From: JBBRMQ01 sp038230775
GTDB lineage: Bacteria > Acidobacteriota > Thermoanaerobaculia > Gp7-AA8
Reading direction: 5' to 3'
Assembly (NCBI GenBank): GCA_038230775.1
Contig: JBBRMQ010000024.1
Coordinates: forward strand, 1 to 28,488
Length of the DNA stretch: 28,488 nt
In this document: piece after piece, positions 6,881 through 14,915 of the stretch
How positions within the stretch are numbered: the stretch's first letter is position 1
Layout: each line of letters opens with the position of its first letter
The notes under the pieces: generated by a model
The model's input: the letters and a program-made list of their open reading frames with translations, nothing else
Database searches by the model: none
What the model was told of the DNA's origin: nothing
Made by a program: the position numbers and the translations under genes

Positions 6881-7981
6881 TCCGCGCTCTTCCTCGCCCG
6901 CTGCGCGAGATAGGCCTCGACGAAGCCGTCGATGTCGCCGTCGAGCACGCGGGTCACGTCGCCGACCTCGAATCCGGTGCGCAGATCTTTCGCCATCTGG
7001 TATGGCTGCAGAACGTAGGAGCGGATCTGGCTGCCGAATCCGATCTCCTTCTTCACGCCTTCGAGCTTCACCTGCTCCTCCTGCCGCTTGTCGACCTCCT
7101 GCTGGTACAGGCGTGCGCGCAACAGCTTCATCGCGGTGGCGCGATTCTTGTGCTGGCTGCGCTCGTTCTGGCAGGTGACGACGATTCCGCTCGGCAGATG
7201 AGTGATCCGGACCGCGGAGTCCGTAACGTTGACGTGCTGACCGCCCGCGCCGGAGGAGCGGTACGTGTCGACCCGGAGATCCTTGTCGTTGATCTCGATC
7301 TCGATCTCTTCGTCGATATCGGGATAGACATAGACCGACGCGAATGATGTGTGCCGGCGCTTCGCCGCATCGAATGGCGAGATGCGCACCAGCCGGTGCA
7401 CCCCGTGCTCGGATTTCAGATAGCCGTACGCGTAGTCGCCGCGCACCATCACCGTCGCGCTCTTGATTCCCGCTTCCTCGCCCGCCTGCTGATCGACGAG
7501 CTCCGTCGACCATCCTTTGCGCTCGAAATAGCGGAGGTACATGCGCAGCAGCATCTCGGCCCAGTCCTGCGACTCGGTGCCGCCGGCTCCCGGATGGATC
7601 GCCACGATCGCATCCCGGTCGTCGTGCTCGCCCGAAAGCTTCATCGTCATCTCGATCTCGTACGCCTGCGATTCGAGCTGCGACAGAAGAGCATCGAGAT
7701 CGGCGTCGACATTCTCGCCGTCGTGCTGCAGTTCCAGCAGCACGTCGAGCTCTTCAGTTTTGGTGTTGATCGACTCGCCGGTGGCGATTCGTTTTTCTAT
7801 CCGCGAGCGCTTGCGGCCGGCTTCCTGCGCGGCTTCCGAGTTGTCCCAGAAACCGGGTGCGGACATCGTGCGCTCGACATCCGCGAGCGACTGGCGAGCG
7901 GTATCGAGGTCAAAGATAGCTCCGGACCGAGGCCAGACGCGCCTTCAGGTCAGGGATTCTGTTCGGGTTTTCTTCTTTCAT
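6877..7981 (-). CDS. prfB: Peptide chain release factor 2, with programmed +1 frameshift
   Basis: RF2 recognises UGA and UAA and triggers peptide release. Translation starts at ATG 7981-7979 (overlapping the lnt stop, ATGA) and reads 23 codons to CTT TGA C. It must then slip +1 at 7912 to continue as DLDTARQSLADVERTMSAPG. The joined product is 367 aa, the normal RF2 length. The anticodon-like tripeptide SPF is at 201-203 and the catalytic GGQ at 246-248 in SGAGGQHVN. A downstream-only reading from the ATG at 7866 would miss the N-terminal domain. The frame-0 UGA gives the usual autoregulation: scarce RF2 increases slippage. The gene is embedded between lnt and the glycosyltransferase with 4-base overlaps. 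Confidence 0.96.
7909..7925 (-). promoter_or_regulatory. prfB +1 programmed frameshift site
   Basis: On the minus strand the site reads CGGAGCTATCTTTGAC: slippery CTT (7915-7913), in-frame UGA (7912-7910) followed by C, and an internal Shine-Dalgarno-like GGAG three bases before the TATCTT core. This is the classic bacterial RF2 recoding signal. The UGA followed by C is a poor terminator, and the peptide on both sides (RSYL / DLDTAR) matches RF2 continuity. Confidence 0.95.
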
Positions 7982-9531
7982 GTTTTTCTCCGGGTGAAGA
8001 CGGCGATCGCGGTCAGCGCCGAGGCGAACCACGCGAACCAGTCTCCGAATCTTACATACGGCGTGGTCGAATGTCGCGATTCGAATTTCGGATACAGGAT
8101 TCCCTGCCGGTTCATCGGCAGCTCCATGAGGATGCGCCCCGTCGGATCGATGAACGCGGAAATACCCGTCGTGGCAGCGCGCAGCATGTAGCGATCGGTC
8201 TCGACCGCACGCAGACGCGCCTGGTTGAGGTGCTGTCGCGGCGCGGAAGTCCCGTCGTACCAGGCGTCGTTCGTGATCGTCACCAGCACGTCGGCCCCGT
8301 GGATCACCTGCTGTCGCGCGATCTGCGGGAAGATGATCTCGTAGCAGATGGCCAGTCCGTAGTGATGATGCCCATCGAGCGGAGTGTCTTTCGCGCCGAA
8401 CTCGAACTCGCCCACCGCGTGCACGAGCTTCTTCGCAAAGAACAGCATCTTGCGCAGCGGCACGTACTCGCCGAAGGGGACGAGGCGGATCTTGTCGTAG
8501 TGGCCGATCGTCTTGCCGTTGCTCACGAGAAACGCCGCATTCCACATCTTCGCCGGCGCCTTCGCATCCTCGGCCACGGAACCGAGGATGATGTCGGCGG
8601 AGCTCTGCAGCGAGGCGCTCTCGATGGCTCCGCGATAAGAGTCCGTCGTCGAGTATGAGAGCGGAACCGTGGATTCCGGCCACACCACCAGCGTCGCTCC
8701 CCGCGACGAAGCCTCGGCCGTCATCGACATCATCCGCTCGAAGATTGACATCAGGTTCGTGTCGTTCCAGCGCATTTCCTGCGAGATGTCCGGCTGCAGG
8801 AGGGCCGCGAGCGTCTTCTCGCCCTGCGGCCGCGCGATGATCTTTGCGGCCGTGTAGCCCGTCGCCCACCACACGAAGCAGAGGATCGTGACGAAGCCCG
8901 TGACCAGCAACGCGTGGAATCGCTGCGGCTTCGCGACGATCATCCACGAGATCGCGGTGGCCGGCAGGAAGATCAGCATCGGCATCGCGTAGGGACCAGC
9001 GAAGCGATCGATCTGGATCAGAGGCGTGTAGTCGACGATTGCCGCGGCGACCAGGCTCCAGGGAAATCCGGTGAAGAGATAGGTGCGCAGGTACTCGATC
9101 GCGGCCCACGCGATGGGGAGAAGCAGCCAACGGTGAAAGGGCTTCAGATTCTGTGTGAGGACCGGCTTCAGCCGGTCACGGACGACCGGCTGAAGCCGGT
9201 CCTCACACAGAACCCGAAACGCGATCCAACCAAACAACGCGCCGTAGAGCCCGAGATAGAGCGCCATCGCGATAAAAATCGCGACGCCGGTGGCGTACGG
9301 CAGCCCGCCGTAGTGCGACATCACGCGCACGACCCAGGGCACCATGATCAGCCACGCTGTGGTCTGCGATGCCCATCCGAGCAGAAAGGCTTCACGCGGA
9401 CGTCGCGCATGCGCGATCGCGAGGAAGAGCGGAATCGGAGCGAGGAAGATGAGCCAGCCGATTCCGACATTCGGAAACGCGAATCCGAAGAGGAAACCGG
9501 AGAAGATCGCCAGCGCGAGCCGCGCGATCAC
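7978..9531 (-). CDS. lnt: Apolipoprotein N-acyltransferase
   Basis: The enzyme transfers the third acyl chain to lipoproteins in the inner membrane. The 517-aa product has N-terminal membrane helices (about 1-230), the motif YLFTGFPWSL (151-160), a periplasmic nitrilase domain (about 240-490) and a last helix near the C-terminus. The catalytic Glu-Lys-Cys triad is visible as VVWPESTVP (E286), YDKIRLVPFGEYVP (K347) and LAICYEIIFP (C396). The start is GTG at 9531, overlapping the upstream stop in GTGA; the next gene, prfB, starts in the lnt stop. Residues 107-128 are encoded by a perfect palindrome (9149-9212), apparently an in-frame insertion in a loop between helices. Confidence 0.95.
   Translation of the reverse strand: MIARLALAIFSGFLFGFAFPNVGIGWLIFLAPIPLFLAIAHARRPREAFLLGWASQTTAWLIMVPWVVRVMSHYGGLPYATGVAIFIAMALYLGLYGALFGWIAFRVLCEDRLQPVVRDRLKPVLTQNLKPFHRWLLLPIAWAAIEYLRTYLFTGFPWSLVAAAIVDYTPLIQIDRFAGPYAMPMLIFLPATAISWMIVAKPQRFHALLVTGFVTILCFVWWATGYTAAKIIARPQGEKTLAALLQPDISQEMRWNDTNLMSIFERMMSMTAEASSRGATLVVWPESTVPLSYSTTDSYRGAIESASLQSSADIILGSVAEDAKAPAKMWNAAFLVSNGKTIGHYDKIRLVPFGEYVPLRKMLFFAKKLVHAVGEFEFGAKDTPLDGHHHYGLAICYEIIFPQIARQQVIHGADVLVTITNDAWYDGTSAPRQHLNQARLRAVETDRYMLRAATTGISAFIDPTGRILMELPMNRQGILYPKFESRHSTTPYVRFGDWFAWFASALTAIAVFTRRKT
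9149..9212. repeat. Perfect 29-bp-arm palindrome inside lnt
   Basis: The arm at 9149-9177 is exactly complementary to 9184-9212 over 29 bases, with a 6-base centre ACGGAC. Each arm contains its own smaller dyad GACCGGCTGAAGCCGGTC. The palindrome is translated in frame as Lnt residues 107-128 (VLCEDRLQPVVRDRLKPVLT and the next two residues). Perfect arms inside a protein-coding gene argue for recent insertion or active maintenance. Confidence 0.92.
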
Positions 9532-10007
9532 TTCTTGAAGAGCGCGTCGAACGCCTTGCGGGCGTCGTCCGGCGTCTGGATCCTGCTGCCCTTATCGGCG
9601 GCAAGGTCCCTCACGACTTTGGGCTGGTAGAACGTGCACGCGTTGCGCGTCTGCTTGCCGACGACGCGGGCCGGGATGTTCTCGCGGCACTCCCACATCG
9701 TCGTCGTGTCGAAGAAGCGGCAGTTGCCGCAGGAGTGCAGGTCGGCGTTGCACTTGACGCAAGTCTCATCGGGGAGAGGATCGTCGAGGCTGATGCGCTG
9801 CTGGCCGCACTGATTGCATTTGAAGACTTCCGGACCGAACCCACCTGCCGTCCTTCCGCGCGGCGCGCCTTCGAGGCGCTGGCGCGGCGGATCGGGACGC
9901 GGCCCGGAAGGAGGCCGGTCGCTGCTGCCACCACCGCCGGAGCCCGAGCCGTAGCCGCCTCCGTCCTGGTAGCCCTTATGTTTGTATTTACGATCGCCCA
10001 CAGTCAC
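9528..10007 (-). CDS. Zinc-ribbon protein with Gly-rich N-terminus, unknown function
   Basis: The 159-aa soluble protein has a disordered Gly/Ser/Pro/Arg-rich N-terminus (about 10-58). A compact Cys domain follows: C64-x2-C67, C83-x2-C86, C93-x2-C96, C107 and C124. These eight cysteines fit two zinc sites. The segment HSCGNCRFFDTTTMWECREN followed by KQTRNACTFY looks like a conserved core, but I do not recognise a named function. The GTG start at 10007 overlaps the stop of the small membrane gene (GTGA), and its stop overlaps the lnt start. A nucleic-acid or regulatory role is only a guess. Confidence 0.75.
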   Translation of the reverse strand: MTVGDRKYKHKGYQDGGGYGSGSGGGGSSDRPPSGPRPDPPRQRLEGAPRGRTAGGFGPEVFKCNQCGQQRISLDDPLPDETCVKCNADLHSCGNCRFFDTTTMWECRENIPARVVGKQTRNACTFYQPKVVRDLAADKGSRIQTPDDARKAFDALFKK

Positions 10008-10156
10008 CTCACGAACAAGTAGTAGAGCGCGCCCAAGATCAGCAGCACCGTGATGATGAACAGGATCATCTTGATCGCCACCATTGCCATCTTGAGGACG
10101 ACCCAGATGACGATGATCGCAATGAGGATCCCGAGGAGCTCCTGGGCAGCTGGCAT
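10004..10156 (-). CDS. Small hydrophobic membrane protein (50 aa)
   Basis: A 51-codon frame from ATG 10156-10154 to TGA 10006-10004 encodes a polypeptide that is almost entirely hydrophobic after an N-terminal MPAAQELLG. Ile/Val/Leu-rich stretches at about 8-21 and 31-48 are separated by KMAMVAIKM, consistent with one or two membrane helices. Support for a real gene is indirect: its stop codon overlaps the start of the zinc-ribbon gene (GTGA), as at other junctions in this operon, and the frame has no charged interruptions. No Shine-Dalgarno sequence is obvious. Function unknown. Confidence 0.65.
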   Translation of the reverse strand: MPAAQELLGILIAIIVIWVVLKMAMVAIKMILFIITVLLILGALYYLFVR

Positions 10157-10183
10157 TGTCGGGGTTGCGGCAAGTGTAACACC

Positions 10184-11482
10184 CTACAGAACGAGCCTAA
10201 CAGGCTGCTCGATGTACTGCCGCAGCGTGCGCAGGTACTCCGCTCCAGCAGCTCCATCGATCACACGGTGGTCGCACGACATCGTGATTTTCATCCGCTC
10301 GCGGATCACGACCTGACGATCGATCACCACGGGTTGCGACGATGCCGCGCCGATCGCGAGGATCGCGGAATTCGGCGGGTTGATGATCGCCGTGAACTCG
10401 TCGATGCCCCACGCACCCAGGTTGGAAATCGTCATTGTCGACCCCTGATATTCCTCCGGCCTCAGCTTGCGGTTCTTCGCCTTGTCCGCCAGGGCCCGGA
10501 CTTCGGTGCCGATGTCGGGGATGGATTTCTGATCCGCGTTGCGCACCACAGGCGTGATGAGACCCTCCGGAGTCGAGACGGCGATGCCGATGTGGATCTC
10601 GCCATGCTGCGTGATGGCCTCGTCGCCCCAGCTGGCGTTCACGTTCGGATGCTCGCGCAACGCGAGGGCGGCGGCGCGAACGATGAAGTCGTTCAGGCTC
10701 AGCTTCGCGTTGTGGATCTCGTTCAACTGCGCGCGCAACGACAACAGGTTCGTGACGTCGTAATCCACGGTGAGATAAAAGTGCGGGATCGGACCCGTCG
10801 ACTCCGCGAGACGCCTGGCGATCGTGCGCCGCATCGCGGTGAGCGGAATCGTCTGGGTCTGCCTCGCCGGACGCGGTTGTCGCGCTGTGCCCGGCTTCGC
10901 GTCCTGGATGTCCCTGGCCACGATGCGTCCTTGCGGTCCGCTCCCCTGCACCGCCTCCAGGCTGACGCCCATCTCGCTCGCCATCTTTCGCGCAAGCGGC
11001 GACGAACGGAGGCGTGCTCCCTGTTGCTGCGGCATCGAGACGACATTCGTTTGCGGCGATGCCTGTGGCTGCGTGAGGTCGATGCGCGGCGCCTTCATCT
11101 CCACCGCCTCGCCGTATTCGCCGGTGCTGTGCTTGATCGAGTCTTTCTTGTCCGTCACGCGACGGGCAGGATCGTCCGCAATCACAGGAGCTTTCTCAGC
11201 GGCAGGAGCTTTCTCAGGGGCAGGAGCTTTCTCGGCAGCTTTTTCGCCGGCGCCGAGGATGGTGGCGAGACGGCCGCCGACCTGAATGGTCTGGCCGGCA
11301 TCAGCCGTCACTTCGCCGATGGTGCCGTCCTGCTCGGCCTCGAGATCGAGATTGACCTTGTCGGTCTCGATCTCCAGAACAGGCTCGCCCTTTTTAACGG
11401 CATCGCCCGCCTTCTTGTACCAGCGGATGACCTTCCCCTCGGTCATCGCGTCGCCCATCTTGGGCATGATGATTTCGTTCAT
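10184..11482 (-). CDS. 2-oxoacid dehydrogenase E2 (dihydrolipoyl acyltransferase, pyruvate type)
   Basis: The 432-aa core of the multienzyme complex carries the lipoyl arm and transfers the acyl group to CoA. One lipoyl domain (1-80) has the lipoyl-lysine K42 in IETDKVNLD. A flexible linker contains repeats of EKAP (about 84-99). A peripheral-subunit binding domain (157-192) shows ARLRSSPLARKMA and GPQGRIVARDI. The catalytic domain (about 210-432) ends with SCDHRVIDG, with H405 and D409 as catalytic residues. The ATG overlaps the E1 beta stop (ATGA). Pyruvate is the likely substrate from the E1 type. E3 (lipoamide dehydrogenase) is not in the window. Confidence 0.92.
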   Translation of the reverse strand: MNEIIMPKMGDAMTEGKVIRWYKKAGDAVKKGEPVLEIETDKVNLDLEAEQDGTIGEVTADAGQTIQVGGRLATILGAGEKAAEKAPAPEKAPAAEKAPVIADDPARRVTDKKDSIKHSTGEYGEAVEMKAPRIDLTQPQASPQTNVVSMPQQQGARLRSSPLARKMASEMGVSLEAVQGSGPQGRIVARDIQDAKPGTARQPRPARQTQTIPLTAMRRTIARRLAESTGPIPHFYLTVDYDVTNLLSLRAQLNEIHNAKLSLNDFIVRAAALALREHPNVNASWGDEAITQHGEIHIGIAVSTPEGLITPVVRNADQKSIPDIGTEVRALADKAKNRKLRPEEYQGSTMTISNLGAWGIDEFTAIINPPNSAILAIGAASSQPVVIDRQVVIRERMKITMSCDHRVIDGAAGAEYLRTLRQYIEQPVRLVL

Positions 11483-12465
11483 GCCTTGTACATCACCTTG
11501 CGAATGGCTCGCACCACGTGCTCTTCGTGCGGCGTAGCGAGCAGCTCGAGGTTGCGCGCATAGGGCATCGGGACGTCTTCCCCGGTGACGCGTTCGACGG
11601 GCGCGTCGAGCTCATCGAACATGTTCTCGGTGATGCTGGCGGAGATCTCCGCGGCCGCGCCGAACAGCTTCCACTGCTCCTGCACGACGACGCAGCGATG
11701 CGTCTTCTGCACGGACGCGTACGCCGGCTCGAGATCCAGCGGGCGCATCGTCCGCAAATCGATCACCTCGGCCTCGATGCCCTCGTCTTTCGAGAGTTTC
11801 TCCGCCACGCTGAGTGAGAGCTGCAACATGCGGCTGAACGAGACGATGGTGACATCGCGCCCTTCGCGCGCGACGCGGGAGACGCCGAAGGGCACCGTGA
11901 AGTCAGGATCGTCCGGCACTTCGCCTTTCATGCCGTAGAGCGCGGCGCTCTCGAGAAAGATCACGGGATCTTTGCCGCGGATCGCGCTCTTGAGAAGGCC
12001 CTTGGCATCGGCGGGTGTTGCCGGCGCGGCGACCTTCATGCCGGGAAAGTGTCCGTAGAACGACTCGAAGGTCTGCGAGTGTTGCGCGGAGAGCTGGACG
12101 CCGGCGCCCTGCGGTCCGCGGATCACCATCGGGATGTCGACCTGACCACCCGAGAAGTAACGGATCTTCGCCGCGTGGTTCAGGATTTGATCGGCGGCCA
12201 CGATGGCGAAGTTCATCGTCATCATCTCTACGATCGGTCGCAGGCCTAACATCGCCATCCCCACCGCCGTTCCCGCCATGCCAGCCTCGGCGATCGGCGT
12301 GTCGATCACGCGCCGCGGGCCGTATTTCTTGAGCATGCCCGCCGTGATGCGGAACGTCCCTTCGTACACGCCGATGTCCTCACCCATGATGAGGACGTTC
12401 GGGTCGCGGTCCATCTCTTCGATCATCGCTTCGCGGATCGCGTCGCGGTAACTTTTCTCAGCCAT
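11479..12465 (-). CDS. 2-oxoacid (pyruvate) dehydrogenase E1 component, beta subunit
   Basis: The 328-aa beta subunit pairs with E1 alpha to form the thiamine-diphosphate heterotetramer that decarboxylates the 2-oxoacid. Typical blocks are MGEDIGVYEGTF (27-38), DTPIAEAGMAGTAVGMAMLG (about 55-74) with the conserved Glu that activates ThDP, and the C-terminal transketolase domain with VIDLRTMRPLD and VVVQEQWKLFG. It lies 2 bases downstream of the E1 alpha stop and overlaps the E2 start. Length is normal for PdhB/AcoB. A rare TTA leucine codon occurs at about 12242. Confidence 0.93.
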   Translation of the reverse strand: MAEKSYRDAIREAMIEEMDRDPNVLIMGEDIGVYEGTFRITAGMLKKYGPRRVIDTPIAEAGMAGTAVGMAMLGLRPIVEMMTMNFAIVAADQILNHAAKIRYFSGGQVDIPMVIRGPQGAGVQLSAQHSQTFESFYGHFPGMKVAAPATPADAKGLLKSAIRGKDPVIFLESAALYGMKGEVPDDPDFTVPFGVSRVAREGRDVTIVSFSRMLQLSLSVAEKLSKDEGIEAEVIDLRTMRPLDLEPAYASVQKTHRCVVVQEQWKLFGAAAEISASITENMFDELDAPVERVTGEDVPMPYARNLELLATPHEEHVVRAIRKVMYKA

Positions 12466-12467
12466 CG

Positions 12468-13487
12468 TTATTCGCCAGAGACGACGTCGGTGAACAGCTC
12501 GCTCGGATCGGGCTGCTCGCTCTCTTCCGCGAACTTCACCGCCTCCGCGACCGTCGCCGCCGCCTGCTCCTCCATCACTTTCACGTCGTCGTCCTTGAGG
12601 CCGCAGATCTCCGTCAGACGGTTGCGCAGGATGCTGATCGGATCGCGATGTTTGTGCTGTTCGACTTCATCCTTCGAGCGATACGGCTGCAGGATATCGG
12701 CGGCGCCGTGTCCGGAGAAGCGATACGTGATCGCCTCGATGCAGTACGGCTTGCCCGTCTCGCGGATCTGACTGATGGCGCGATCGGCGACCCCGCGTAC
12801 CGCGAAGAGGTCCTGACCGTCCACCTTCTCCGACTGGATGTTGTAGGCGCGCACGCGCGCCGAGAGATCGGTGAGCGCCGAGTGGCGTTCGACCGAAGTG
12901 CCCATCGCGTACCCGTTGTTCTCGATGATGAAGAGGATCGGACACATTCCGTCCTTCCCCCACAGCCCGGCCATGTTCATCGCCTCGTGGAACGAGCCGA
13001 TGTTCATCGCGCCGTCGCCGAAATAGCAGACGGCGATGCGGTCCGTGTTCTGGTATCGAAGCGCATAGGCCGACCCCGTCGCGAGCGTGAGGTGGCCGCC
13101 GACAATGCCGTATCCGCCGTAGAACCCGTGCTCGACGTCGAATAGATGCATCGAGCCGCCCTTGCCCTTCGAGATTCCGGTGCCTTTGCCGAACAGCTCG
13201 GCCATCACGCGCTTCGGCTCCGAGCCGAGGGCGAGCGCATGTGCGTGGTCGCGGTAGCCGGAGTAGACGATGTCGTTCTTCTTCAGCGCGCTGATGACTC
13301 CGCACGCCACCGCTTCCTGACCGATGTAGACGTGCAGGTATCCGCCGATCTTTCCTTTGCGGAACTCGCGCTCAGTCGCTTCCTCGAAGCGGCGGATCAG
13401 AATCATCTGCCGGAGGATGTCGACCCACTCCGGGGCACACGCCTCCCGCTCCAGGGTTGCGGTGGCTTCTGCTTTCTCCTTCGCCAT
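12468..13487 (-). CDS. 2-oxoacid (pyruvate) dehydrogenase E1 component, alpha subunit
   Basis: The 339-aa ThDP-binding subunit of the oxidative decarboxylase. The ThDP/Mg motif GDG (157-159) ... NN (190-191) is intact in YFGDGAMNIGSFHEA and FIIENNGYAMGTS. The PDH/acetoin-DH signature GKGGSMHLFD (about 108-117) and GHGAADILQPYR are present. The N-terminus follows the compact bacterial PdhA form. The substrate is most likely pyruvate; acetoin dehydrogenase is the main alternative. The gene opens the minus-strand operon. The only -10-like hexamer is TATATT at 13497-13502, without a convincing -35, and a tandem-word inverted repeat lies just upstream (13521-13606). Confidence 0.93.
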   Translation of the reverse strand: MAKEKAEATATLEREACAPEWVDILRQMILIRRFEEATEREFRKGKIGGYLHVYIGQEAVACGVISALKKNDIVYSGYRDHAHALALGSEPKRVMAELFGKGTGISKGKGGSMHLFDVEHGFYGGYGIVGGHLTLATGSAYALRYQNTDRIAVCYFGDGAMNIGSFHEAMNMAGLWGKDGMCPILFIIENNGYAMGTSVERHSALTDLSARVRAYNIQSEKVDGQDLFAVRGVADRAISQIRETGKPYCIEAITYRFSGHGAADILQPYRSKDEVEQHKHRDPISILRNRLTEICGLKDDDVKVMEEQAAATVAEAVKFAEESEQPDPSELFTDVVSGE

Positions 13488-13520
13488 GGGCCTCGCAATA
13501 TAAGCAAAAAGCGTGCGGCA

Positions 13521-13606
13521 ATCGAGGGAAAGTCGGTTGACGGTTGTCAGTGGACGGTTGACGGTTGCCCTCGATTCCTGTCAACCGTCGACCGTCAACC
13601 GTCAAC
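13521..13606. repeat. Tandem-word inverted repeat F (word CGGTTGA, period 7)
   Basis: The left arm (about 13534-13567) has CGGTTGA, CGGTTGT, CAGTGGA, CGGTTGA, CGGTTG. The right arm (13579-13606) has TGTCAAC, CGTCGAC, CGTCAAC, CGTCAAC. An outer short dyad ATCGAGGG / CCCTCGAT (13521-13528, 13568-13575) encloses the left arm. The repeat ends 8 bases from the MFS stop codon and lies upstream of E1 alpha. The same word builds the repeat at 18551-18615. Confidence 0.8.
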
Positions 13607-13613
13607 GCTGCCG

Positions 13614-14915
13614 CTAGGCGGCCGGCGCGGCCGCAAGATCGCCATCCAGATTCCGGCCCTGCAGGATGAAGACCGTCGCCACGATTCCCAGAATCACGCC
13701 GTTGATCGCGAGCGCAGCCGTGATGGACCAGCGCTGGGCGATGAAACCCGCCATGAGACTTCCAAGCGGCATTCCGCCGCGGAAGGCCAGCATGAAGATC
13801 GACATCACCCGCCCGCGCATCGAGTCCGTTGTCGCCAGCTGCACGAGCGAGCTGTAGAGCGACACGACGCCGACGATGCACATTCCCGAGCCGAACGCGA
13901 TCGCGAGGCTCAGCGGAACGTTGCGGCTGAACGCGAACGCGATCAGAAGCATCGCGAAACCAAACTGCAACATCAACGCGAGCTTGGCCTTTCGCGCGTG
14001 ATGGCTGCTGGCCGCCACGAAGAGCGCGCCGAGCACGCTGCCGAGGCCGTAGGCGACGAGCAGTTGGCTGTAGACCTTGGGGCCGCCGCCGAAGATCGTC
14101 TTCGCCACCACCGGGAAGAGCGTCAGCATCGGCATGCCGAGGAACGTGCCGGCGAAGGAGAGGAACGTGAGGATCATGAGCGCTTTTCGCGAGGTGACGA
14201 AGGCGAAGCCCTGCTTCATCTCCGCCATGATTCCCTTGCGCTCGTGGCTCTCGCCGCGGATCACAGGCGTCTTGATGAGCATGTACGCCACGATGATCGG
14301 CACGAACGAGAACGCGTTGAGCGTGAAGCACGCGGCCGCGCCGTAGACCTCGATCGCGATTCCGCCGATCGCCGGACCGATCACGCGCGCTAGATTGAAC
14401 TGCATCGAGTTCATGGCGATCGCATTCGGCATGTCCTCTCGCTTCACCAGCAGAGGCAGAAGCGACGCGTAGGCGGGCCCGCTGAACGACTGCACGCTGC
14501 CGGTCAGAAACGAAAGCAGGAAGATGTGCCAGATCTTCACCGTGTTCGACCACAGCAGAAACGCGAGCACGATGGCGAAGAGCATCTGCAGGTACTGCGA
14601 CATCAGCATGATCTTGCGGCGTTCCACGCGATCGGCGATGACGCCTCCGAACAGCGAGAACAGCAGCATCGGCCCGGTGCTGAGGAAAGCGTCGAAGCCA
14701 AGAAGCAACGCCGAGTTGGTCATGCGGTAGACGACCCAGGCCTGCGCCATCGTCTGCATCCAGGTGCCGATGGTCGACGTGAACGCGCCGATCCAGACCA
14801 GACGGAAGTCGCGGTAGTGCAGCGCGCTGAACGTCCGGCCTAACCGGCTGCGCGGAGTGGCCGCCGCCGCGACGTTCGCCTCCATCGTCTCTTCCTGCGG
14901 CAGCGAAGAGCTCAT
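13614..14915 (-). CDS. MFS exporter (DHA3/TMS3-like)
   Basis: The 433-aa integral membrane protein has 12 predicted helices. The N-terminal region reads ALHYRDFRLVWIGAFTSTIG, the loop between helices 2 and 3 has GGVIADRVERRKIMLMSQ (the MFS motif A equivalent), and the C-terminal half has DSMRGRVMSIFMLAFRGGMP. This pattern is typical of the enterobactin-exporter/TMS3-like MFS group, which expels siderophores or drugs; the substrate is unknown. The ATG at 14915 overlaps the ruvC stop (ATGA). The same frame stays open upstream to 15467, but that part only shadows ruvC. Confidence 0.88.
   Translation of the reverse strand: MSSSLPQEETMEANVAAAATPRSRLGRTFSALHYRDFRLVWIGAFTSTIGTWMQTMAQAWVVYRMTNSALLLGFDAFLSTGPMLLFSLFGGVIADRVERRKIMLMSQYLQMLFAIVLAFLLWSNTVKIWHIFLLSFLTGSVQSFSGPAYASLLPLLVKREDMPNAIAMNSMQFNLARVIGPAIGGIAIEVYGAAACFTLNAFSFVPIIVAYMLIKTPVIRGESHERKGIMAEMKQGFAFVTSRKALMILTFLSFAGTFLGMPMLTLFPVVAKTIFGGGPKVYSQLLVAYGLGSVLGALFVAASSHHARKAKLALMLQFGFAMLLIAFAFSRNVPLSLAIAFGSGMCIVGVVSLYSSLVQLATTDSMRGRVMSIFMLAFRGGMPLGSLMAGFIAQRWSITAALAINGVILGIVATVFILQGRNLDGDLAAAPAA

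Noticed and set aside
6881..7513. N-terminal extension of the glycosyltransferase frame to 677 aa
   Set aside because: It overlaps prfB in another frame and encodes low-complexity Arg-rich sequence. The start in the prfB stop codon (6880) explains the conserved N-terminus.
12468..13487. Acetoin dehydrogenase identity for the E1/E2 genes
   Set aside because: No acetoin genes (acoR, acoX, acoS) lie nearby, and the association with core genes favours pyruvate dehydrogenase. It cannot be fully excluded from sequence alone.
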